From Streptomyces vietnamensis (GTDB taxonomy: Bacteria; Actinomycetota; Actinomycetes; Streptomycetales; Streptomycetaceae), in NCBI RefSeq assembly GCF_000830005.1, contig NZ_CP010407.1:7762001-7826000 (forward strand): a stretch of DNA of 64,000 nt, in the 5' to 3' direction. The position numbers were made by a program, and so were the translations under genes. Shown here piece after piece: positions 24,658 through 31,051 of this stretch (within the stretch, counting starts at the first letter, position 1; the number at the start of each line of letters is the position of its first letter). The notes below the pieces were generated by a model. The model had not been told where the DNA came from. It worked only from the letters and a program-made list of their open reading frames with translations, and did no database searches.

Positions 24658-26433
24658 TCAGGCGGTGGGTTCGAGGAACTGGGTCGCTGCCAGCTCGGCG
24701 TAGAGGGGATCGCCGGCGAGGAGCTCGGCGTGGGTGCCGACGGCCCGTACGACACCCCCGTCGAGCACGACGATCCGGTCGGCCATGGCGACCGTGGACA
24801 GCCGGTGCGCCACGATCAGGACGGTCGTGGTCCGCGAGACGTCGGCGACGGTGTCCCGCAGCGCGGCCTCGTTCACCGCGTCCAGCTGGGACGTCGCCTC
24901 GTCCAGGAGCAGCAGCCGGGGGCGGCGAAGGAGCGCGCGGGCGATCGCCACCCGCTGCCGCTGACCGCCGGAGAGCCGGGTGCCGCGGTGCCCCACCAGC
25001 GTGTCGAGGCCCTCCGGCAGGCGCTCCACCAGCTCGTCGAGGCGGGCCGTGCGCAGGACCCGGTCGAGCTCGGGGCCGCTCGCGCCGGGCCGCCCGAGCA
25101 GCAGGTTCTCCCGCAGGGAACCGGACACGACGGGCGCGTCCTGCTCCACGTAACCGATGAGGGAGCGCAGTTCCCGCAGGTCCCAGCTGTCCAGGCGGCG
25201 CCCGTCGAGGAGGATGCTGCCGGCCGAGGCCTCGTAGAAGCGCTCCAGGAGCGAGAAGAGGGTGGTCTTGCCCGCGCCGGACGGTCCGACGAAGGCCGTG
25301 GTGCCCCGGGACGGCACGGAGAAGCTCACCCCCCGGTGCACGGGCGGCAGTTCGGGACCGTAGCGGAAGTGCACGTCCCGGAACTCCAGGGAGGCCGGTA
25401 CGGGGGAGCCGACGGGCTCCGGCTCCGGTCCCCGGCCCTTCGGTTCGGCGCGCAGGGACTCCGTCTCCCGGATGCGGTTCACCGCGGCCGCCCCCAGCTG
25501 GTACTGGCTGACGCCGCCGACGAGTTGCTGCACGGCGGGCACCAGGTAGAACACGTACATCAGGAAGGCGATGAGCCGGCCGACGTCCAGGGCCCCGGAG
25601 GCGACCCGGCTGCCGCCGATCGCGAGGACGGTGAAGAAGGCGGTCTGCACGGCGAGTTCGGCGGTGTTCCCGGCGAGCGCGAGCCACTTCGCCGCCCGCA
25701 CCCCGGCCCGCCAGGAGGACTCGGCCGCCTCGTGGACGGCGGCCTCGGCCCGGTCCTCCGCGCCGGAGGCCTTCACCGTGCGCAGCGCGCCGAGCGCCCG
25801 CTCCAGGGCCGCCCCGACCAGGCCCACCGACTCCTGGGCGGCGGTCCCGGCCTCGTTGACCCGCACCATGACCGTGCGGACCACCCAGCCGGCGAGGAGC
25901 AGCACGCCGAGCGTCACGCCGGTGAGCACCGGGTCGAGCAGGCACATCAGCACCGTGGTCACGGCGAGGGTGAGCGCCCCGGTGGCGGTGCCGACGAGCG
26001 CGTCGGTGGTGACCTGCCGCAGGAGCGCCGTGTCGGAGGTGACCCGGGCGATCAGGTCGCCGGGCTCGGTCCGGTCGAACTCGCCGATCCGCAGCCGCAG
26101 GAGGTGCGAGGAGAGCCGCCGCCGCGCGGTGAGGACGACCGTCTCGGCGGCCCGGCGCAGCACGTACTGCGCGACCGGTCCCGCGAGCGCGGTGACGGCG
26201 ACGAGGACCCCCATCGCGAACAGCACGCCGTCGAGGGGCCGGTCGTGGGTCAGGCCGTCGATGAGCCGCTCGGCCACGAGCGGGATCGTCAGACCGGCCG
26301 CGGCGGTCACCAGGCTCAGCAGACCGCCGAGGGCGAGCGCCGGCCAGGAGGGTCGGATGTGGTCGAGCAGGACGCGCCGGACGGAGGCCGTGGGCTCCTC
26401 GGGAGGGAGGTCGGGGCGGGGCGGTGTGTTCAC
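24658..26433 (-). CDS. ABC exporter, fused membrane and ATPase domains (lanthipeptide transport)
   Basis: A 591-residue half-transporter expected to work as a homodimer. Six transmembrane helices occupy about residues 25-315. The ATPase domain from ~340 has Walker [10 protein letters not shown], the signature [16 protein letters not shown], Walker [10 protein letters not shown] and the H-loop His in AHRLST. No N-terminal C39 protease domain is present, so the leader is not removed by this protein. The position directly after the precursor gene parallels the ram/SapB cluster, where the exporters follow RamS. A 13-bp-stem hairpin between precursor and exporter probably reduces its expression relative to the precursor. 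Confidence 0.88.
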   Translation of the reverse strand: MNTPPRPDLPPEEPTASVRRVLLDHIRPSWPALALGGLLSLVTAAAGLTIPLVAERLIDGLTHDRPLDGVLFAMGVLVAVTALAGPVAQYVLRRAAETVVLTARRRLSSHLLRLRIGEFDRTEPGDLIARVTSDTALLRQVTTDALVGTATGALTLAVTTVLMCLLDPVLTGVTLGVLLLAGWVVRTVMVRVNEAGTAAQESVGLVGAALERALGALRTVKASGAEDRAEAAVHEAAESSWRAGVRAAKWLALAGNTAELAVQTAFFTVLAIGGSRVASGALDVGRLIAFLMYVFYLVPAVQQLVGGVSQYQLGAAAVNRIRETESLRAEPKGRGPEPEPVGSPVPASLEFRDVHFRYGPELPPVHRGVSFSVPSRGTTAFVGPSGAGKTTLFSLLERFYEASAGSILLDGRRLDSWDLRELRSLIGYVEQDAPVVSGSLRENLLLGRPGASGPELDRVLRTARLDELVERLPEGLDTLVGHRGTRLSGGQRQRVAIARALLRRPRLLLLDEATSQLDAVNEAALRDTVADVSRTTTVLIVAHRLSTVAMADRIVVLDGGVVRAVGTHAELLAGDPLYAELAATQFLEPTA

Positions 26434-26465
26434 GGGATTCCTCGAAGCGGGTCGGGAGGGTGTGT

Positions 26466-26499
26466 CGGTGCCGGGGCCGCCGTGGGGGCCCCGGCACCG
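26466..26499 (-). terminator. Strong hairpin after the precursor gene, probable attenuator
   Basis: A perfect 13-bp stem, CGGTGCCGGGGCC (26466-26478) against GGCCCCGGCACCG (26487-26499), with an 8-base loop. It begins seven bases after the precursor stop codon and sits before the exporter start. No U-tract follows, so partial termination or 3'-end protection of the precursor message is more likely than a full stop of the operon. Confidence 0.7.
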
Positions 26500-26505
26500 G
26501 ACCCG

Positions 26506-26598
26506 TCAGCAGGTGCCCTTGTAGGAGGTCACGATGCTGTTGCACGGGTGCGCGGACTCGGCCTCGCCGAGCGACTGCAGCTGGAGAACGCAGGCCAT
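26506..26598 (-). CDS. Class III lanthipeptide-like precursor peptide (LanA), 30 residues
   Basis: A 30-codon gene, ATG at 26598, TGA ending at 26506. The leader carries VLQLQSL at residues 4-10, the hydrophobic LxLQ-type motif recognised by class III LanKC enzymes. The remainder is short: SAHPC (15-19) and SIVTSYKGTC (21-30), giving Ser/Thr at 15, 21, 24, 25 and 29 and Cys at 19 and 30, plus Cys3 in the leader. S15/C19 could form a five-residue lanthionine ring; S24/25-C30 another. The spacing does not fit the classical SxxSxxxC labionin motif exactly. It starts five bases after the LanKC stop and has a near-perfect ribosome site, GGAAGGAGGTGA, that contains that stop. Confidence 0.82.
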   Translation of the reverse strand: MACVLQLQSLGEAESAHPCNSIVTSYKGTC

Positions 26599-26603
26599 CT
26601 CTC

Positions 26604-29210
26604 TCACCTCCTTCCGTGTGCCGTGGACGGCTCCCCGGTCGCGGGCGCCCGCAGATCGAGGAAGGGGACGATCGACGCGTTCCGTTCGAACGCGACGCCG
26701 AGGGCAACGAGCACACCCGCGTTTCCGCTGTCCAGGTCCATGGACAGGCGCAGGAGCTGGTTGCCGGGGAAGGCCGGGTGGCCTTCGTGGGAGACGGCGT
26801 GCCAGGACAGCCGGCGGACGTGCTCGTGCACGTGCGGCCGGTCCTCGGGCACGTCGAGAAGACCGAGGGTGGTGATGATGCCCGCCCGCCCCATGAACAG
26901 CGCGGGATGGCGGACGAAAGGCGCCCGGCAGGCGTGCCGCACCCCGGCGACGACCCGCGCGAACTCCGTGGCCTCAGGGGCCGTCGGGTCCGGCACGCGC
27001 GCGAGGTACCGGGCGAGGACCAGCGCGAGACCGCCGCTGCCGGGACCGAGGTAGACCAGGTGCCGGTTGCCGTACAGGAGCCGGAAGCCCCCGTCCGGGA
27101 GGAACTGCCCCCGGTCCGTCTCGCGGCGCAGCGCCGTCCGCGCCAGGTCGAGGTGGTGGGGGTCGCCGGTGAGCTCGTGGAGCCGCAGGAAGAAGTACGC
27201 CACGCCCGTCAGCCCGTGTTCGAGCCCCACGCGCCCCGTCGGCGGGAACATCGGGGAACTCTCGCGTCCCAGTTCCGCCGCGAGCGTCTCGCCGATGTCG
27301 AGGGCCTCCGCGCGCAGCTCCCCGTCGCCGGTGAGCGAGGCGAAGCCGAGCAGGCCCAGCCCGGCGCCCGCCAGACCCGAGTGCAGTCCGGGTGCCCGCA
27401 GACCGGCGTGGAGCGCGCGGGTACGGTCGAGCACGTCCAGGGCCTCGTCGCGGCGCCCGAGCGCGTCGAGCACCGCCGCCACGCCGTGCAGGCCGTCCAT
27501 CAGTCCCGGGCGCGGCTCCCTCACCCGCCGCACGGCCGCCGCCAGCCACTCCCCGTACTCCTCCGGCACGTCGGCGCCCGTCTGACGCAGCGCCCACAGC
27601 ACCCCGGCGGCTCCGGAGGCGACGCCGATGCCGCCCGTGCCGAACTGCTGGGGGTCGCCGGGGAAGAGCCGGTCCGTACGCCCCGGGGTCGCGCTCGCAC
27701 GGATGCCGGCGACGAGCGCGTCCCGGACGGCGGGCCAGTCCTCGGGCGCCCCGGCGAGCAGCCGGGCCGCGGTGTCCTCGCCGAAGGGCTCACGGCCCTC
27801 GCCGAGCTTGCGGACGAGACGGGCACCGAAGCCCTCGGGCAGCGGGAAGTGCGCGGTGATGACGTCGGTGAGGGTGGCGTACTTGACGGGGTCGCGCTCC
27901 TGGAGCGGGTTGATCGGCAGGAACATCCACTGCCGCAGACAGTTCAGGGCGTACTCGTCGGCCTCCCGCCCGGACATGCCCTCGGGTGCGGTGAAACCGG
28001 GCGCGCCGAGCGCCGGCGGCTTCGGGTCGTCGAGGTCGCCGGCGATCTCGAAGTCGATCAGGGCCACGCGCCCGTCGGGGCGCAGGATGATGTTCGCCGG
28101 GTGCAGGTCGGCGAAGCGCACCCCGCGCGCGTGGACGGCCATCAGCGCCCGGTCCACCTTCGCGAGGACACCGGTCGCCCACGCGGTGTACTCGGCGAGC
28201 CGCTCGGCCGAGGGCTCGGGACTGCCGAGCGGATAGCGGGCGAACACCTCCTCCAGGAGCGTCTCGCCCTCGACGTACTCCTCGACGAGGAAGTGGTGCT
28301 CCCAGACGACCAGATGGCCGAGGACCCGGGGCACGCAGTCGAGGCCGTCGAGCCGTTCCAGGACCTCCCGTTCCCGGGTGAGCCGGGCGACGGCGTCGGC
28401 GCCGTCGCGGTCGAGCCCCGCGTGCGGCCGGGCCTCCACCAGGACGACGTAACCCCCGCCGTCCCGCGCCCGGGCCAGGTAGACCCCGCCGCCGTTGGAG
28501 AAGTGCAGCGACTTCTCGATCAGGTACGGGAACTCCTCCCCGCCCGCCGTGCGGCGCTCGACCGAGGCGCGCAGCACCTCCGGGACCGTCACCCACTCCG
28601 GCACCGTGAAGACCGGGTCGCGCCGGTCCGGCACCAGCGAGCCGTCCGGCGCCCGCACGGCGTACACGAGTTCGCCGCCGGGCGCCGTGTACGTCAGCGG
28701 GACGAACGCGCCGTACCGGACGTACACGGGGGAGTCCTCGTACCGGACGTCGCTGAGGACGTACGGGCCGGTGAAGCCCTTCAGGAGCGCCGCGAGCTCC
28801 GGAAGGAGCTCGGCGAGCACGGTGTCGCCGGCCGGGTAGAGGGTGAGGAGCTTGCCGCTGCCGCCCCGGTCGGCGTACTTGCTGTTCAGGAGCCGCAGCG
28901 CGGCCCCGCTGCGGAGGAACTTGAAGGTGACACCCCGGGCGAGGCAGAACTCGGACACGAGGTCGCACACGGTGTCCGCGTCGGCGGCCGTGGCCGACAC
29001 GTGGATCTTCCAGCCCTGCTCGGGCAGGTGACCGTCCTCGGGCTCGACGACCGTCCACAGGCCGTTGGCGCGGCGGCGCCATCCGGGCGGGCAGGGCCGC
29101 TTCCCGGCCGCGAACAGACTGTCCTCGTCCCGCATGTGCCACGGCGGTTCGAAGAAGGCCGGATCGGCCTGACAGTAGGCCATCAGCTCCGGAATCGTGG
29201 TGGCTTCCAT
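26604..29210 (-). CDS. lanKC: Class III lanthionine synthetase LanKC
   Basis: An 868-residue enzyme with an N-terminal lyase-like region (1-~215, beginning PAFFEPPWHM), a Ser/Thr-kinase-like domain (~225-520) and a LanC-like cyclase (~545-868). It should phosphorylate Ser/Thr of the precursor, eliminate phosphate and add Cys thiols. Kinase features are FSNGGGVYLA (Gly loop), D368 and N373 in FADLHPANI, and D386 in IDFEIAGD. The position of the ATP-binding Lys (usually K in VxKEARPH) is Val258 here. The cyclase shows GLHGVA, HSGLAGAGLGLL and LEHGLTGVAY but no zinc-binding Cys/His set, as usual for class III. ATG 29210 has GGGAGA upstream; an earlier ATG at 29273 is less likely. Confidence 0.92.
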   Translation of the reverse strand: MEATTIPELMAYCQADPAFFEPPWHMRDEDSLFAAGKRPCPPGWRRRANGLWTVVEPEDGHLPEQGWKIHVSATAADADTVCDLVSEFCLARGVTFKFLRSGAALRLLNSKYADRGGSGKLLTLYPAGDTVLAELLPELAALLKGFTGPYVLSDVRYEDSPVYVRYGAFVPLTYTAPGGELVYAVRAPDGSLVPDRRDPVFTVPEWVTVPEVLRASVERRTAGGEEFPYLIEKSLHFSNGGGVYLARARDGGGYVVLVEARPHAGLDRDGADAVARLTREREVLERLDGLDCVPRVLGHLVVWEHHFLVEEYVEGETLLEEVFARYPLGSPEPSAERLAEYTAWATGVLAKVDRALMAVHARGVRFADLHPANIILRPDGRVALIDFEIAGDLDDPKPPALGAPGFTAPEGMSGREADEYALNCLRQWMFLPINPLQERDPVKYATLTDVITAHFPLPEGFGARLVRKLGEGREPFGEDTAARLLAGAPEDWPAVRDALVAGIRASATPGRTDRLFPGDPQQFGTGGIGVASGAAGVLWALRQTGADVPEEYGEWLAAAVRRVREPRPGLMDGLHGVAAVLDALGRRDEALDVLDRTRALHAGLRAPGLHSGLAGAGLGLLGFASLTGDGELRAEALDIGETLAAELGRESSPMFPPTGRVGLEHGLTGVAYFFLRLHELTGDPHHLDLARTALRRETDRGQFLPDGGFRLLYGNRHLVYLGPGSGGLALVLARYLARVPDPTAPEATEFARVVAGVRHACRAPFVRHPALFMGRAGIITTLGLLDVPEDRPHVHEHVRRLSWHAVSHEGHPAFPGNQLLRLSMDLDSGNAGVLVALGVAFERNASIVPFLDLRAPATGEPSTAHGRR

Positions 29211-29250
29211 GCGGACGTCTCCCGTGCGAGAAGGGGAAGGGCAGAGGGCT

Positions 29251-30885
29251 TTACGGGCGGTGCTCGGGTCCAAGGAGGACCGGCAGCGCGAGCAGGTACC
29301 GCACCCGGCTCCTGCGGTAGTGCAGCTCCCGTGTGCCGGGCGCCAGGTCCAGGCCGGGGAACCGGCCGGCCAGCGTCCCGAGCGCCGTGCGGACCACCGC
29401 CCGGGCGAAGCCGGCGCCGAGGCACGCGTGCCGCCCGTGGCCGAAGGAGGCGTGGGGGTGCGGGGCGCGGCCCGGGTCGGGACCGTCGTGCTCCCCGGGG
29501 CACACGGTCGGGTCGTGGTTCGCGGGGCACACGGTCGGGTCGTGGTTCGCGGCCGTCAGGGAGGCCAGGACGCGGTGCCCCGCCGGGATCCGGACCCCGG
29601 CCGCCTCGACCGGCGCGACGGCCCGGCGCGCGAACCCCACCGGGTACGGGGTGACACGGCGCAGCAGTTCCTCGGTGACCGGCCCGGCGACGGCGTCCGG
29701 GTCCCCGGTGAGCAGCCGCCACCGGTCGCGGTCGGCGAGGAGCGCGGCGACGCCGTTCCCGAGGAGCGTCGTCGTCGGCCGGGCCCCGGACACGAGCAGC
29801 AGCCGGGCCGCCGCGATCAGGTCCTCGTCGTGGACGGCCTCGCACATCCTGCTCAGGAGGTCGTCGGCGGGCCGCTTCCGCCGCTCCGCGACGAGACCGG
29901 CCAGGTAGGCGTCGACGTCCTCGTGCGCGGCGGGCGGCGGTGTCGGGACCCGGCGGACGAGCCAGTCGGCGAGGTACGGCCGGTCCGGTTCCGGTACGCC
30001 GAGGAGTTCGCAGAGCGCGGCCACGGGCAGCGGGACCGCGAACGCGGCCACCAGATCGACCTCCCGGTCCCGGGGCAGCCCGTCCAGGAGCCCGTCGGTG
30101 ACCCGCCGCAGCCGGGGCAGGAGCGAGTCGGTCCACTGCGGGGTGAGGTGCCGCTCGACGAGCCCGCGCAGCCGGGCGTGCTCGCCGGCGTCGACGGTGA
30201 CCGTGTCGGCGTCGCCCGGGTGGACGGAGGCCAGCTCCGGTGGCTGCGGCCGGTATCCGGCCGTCGTCGCGGTGTCCCCCCGGAGGCCGGGATGCGCGAG
30301 GACCGCCCGGGCGGCCTCGTACCCCGTGACGACCCAGGTCGGTACGGAGCCGGCCGAGGCGAGCCGGTGGACCGGCCCGGCCTCGGCGAACCGGCGCATG
30401 ACCGAGGGCTCGTGCAGGTCCGCGGGGGAGAGCGCCCGGTTCCCTACGGGACGGGCCTCCTCCGCCGGCCTCGTGCTCAAGTCGGCGAGGAACCGCTCGA
30501 CGGCCCGCCCGGATTCCTCCGCCGGACCCGGCAGCACCAGGACCGGACAGGCGAGACCGGGCGCCGGCACGTCCGCCGAGGGTTCCGGCGCGAGCGCCAC
30601 CACGGCGGCCGCCCGCTCCGGATGCCGGTCCGCGAGCGCGAACACCGCCCCGCAGGCCCGGCCCTCCGCCACCAGGACCATCCGGTCCGGACTGTCCGGC
30701 GACGCCAGGAAGTCGGCGAGCCGCGCGGCCCACGAGCCCTCCCCGTCCCCCGTGGCCGGGGAGAGCGTCCGGACCCGCCAGCCGCCCCGTACCGCGAGCG
30801 ACTCCGGACCGGTGAGACCCGTGCCCGTACAGCCTCCGAGGAGCACGAGCTCCCCGGATCCCCCCGACGCCCGCACGGCGCTCAT
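29251..30885 (-). CDS. Cytochrome P450 with N-terminal alpha/beta-hydrolase-like domain
   Basis: A 544-residue two-domain protein. Residues ~11-140 look like a trimmed alpha/beta-hydrolase fold (LVLLGGCTGTGLTG, MVLVAEGRACGAVFALADRHPERAAAVVALAP), but the nucleophile elbow GxSxG reads G75-R-A-C-G79, so the Ser is Ala and the domain is probably not catalytic. Residues ~155-544 form a P450 with ExxR (E406-R409) and the heme ligand Cys488 in FGHGRHACLG. Helix I reads VSGARPTTT (365-373), again with Arg-Pro in place of acid-Thr. Residues 446-454 and 455-463 are an exact repeat (ANHDPTVCP). The ATG at 30885 has GGGGGGAG in front. First gene of the cluster operon. Confidence 0.85.
   Translation of the reverse strand: MSAVRASGGSGELVLLGGCTGTGLTGPESLAVRGGWRVRTLSPATGDGEGSWAARLADFLASPDSPDRMVLVAEGRACGAVFALADRHPERAAAVVALAPEPSADVPAPGLACPVLVLPGPAEESGRAVERFLADLSTRPAEEARPVGNRALSPADLHEPSVMRRFAEAGPVHRLASAGSVPTWVVTGYEAARAVLAHPGLRGDTATTAGYRPQPPELASVHPGDADTVTVDAGEHARLRGLVERHLTPQWTDSLLPRLRRVTDGLLDGLPRDREVDLVAAFAVPLPVAALCELLGVPEPDRPYLADWLVRRVPTPPPAAHEDVDAYLAGLVAERRKRPADDLLSRMCEAVHDEDLIAAARLLLVSGARPTTTLLGNGVAALLADRDRWRLLTGDPDAVAGPVTEELLRRVTPYPVGFARRAVAPVEAAGVRIPAGHRVLASLTAANHDPTVCPANHDPTVCPGEHDGPDPGRAPHPHASFGHGRHACLGAGFARAVVRTALGTLAGRFPGLDLAPGTRELHYRRSRVRYLLALPVLLGPEHRP
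29497..29550. repeat. 27-bp exact tandem duplication inside the P450 gene
   Basis: Two identical 27-bp units (29497-29523 and 29524-29550) encode ANHDPTVCP twice. The unit length keeps the frame. It lies just before the heme-binding loop, where most P450s have a single NRDP...FPDPDRFDP segment, and looks like recent slippage. Confidence 0.95.
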
Positions 30886-30985
30886 GGCGTACTCCCCCCG
30901 AAGCACTTCCGACGACCGGCGGGCTTTCGGTCGTGCTGCCCGCCTGTCGCATAGCCTCCGCCGCCGGGGGGAACCGCGACAGAGT

Positions 30986-31021
30986 GGACACCTACTCAAA
31001 CCCCGGCGGACACCTACTCAA
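30986..31021. promoter_or_regulatory. 14-bp direct repeats in the divergent promoter, probable LuxR-regulator site
   Basis: GGACACCTACTCAA occurs at 30986-30999 and again at 31008-31021, start-to-start 22 bp, about two helical turns, in the 166-bp spacer between the P450 operon and the LuxR gene. Same-face direct repeats are typical for activators bound as dimers next to a promoter. Confidence 0.65.
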
Positions 31022-31051
31022 CGGACAAGCGACACAAGGGCGGAGAAGGGG

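Noticed and set aside
26506..26598. Precursor as a class I, II or IV lanthipeptide or a SapB orthologue
   Set aside because: The synthetase has kinase and cyclase domains without zinc ligands (class III), there is no LanB, LanC or LanM, and the peptide lacks the two SxxSxxxC-type rings of SapB.
23347..27054. Open frame of more than 1200 codons on the plus strand across the lanthipeptide operon
   Set aside because: A GC-rich shadow of minus-strand genes with clear motifs (P450, ABC, LanKC); its translation is a low-complexity Arg/Gly/Glu-rich sequence.
30098..31051. Upstream extension of the LuxR gene by more than 300 codons
   Set aside because: Overlaps the P450 gene and the operator on the other strand, and reads as Ser/Arg-rich noise; the ribosome site before 31052 fits the real start.
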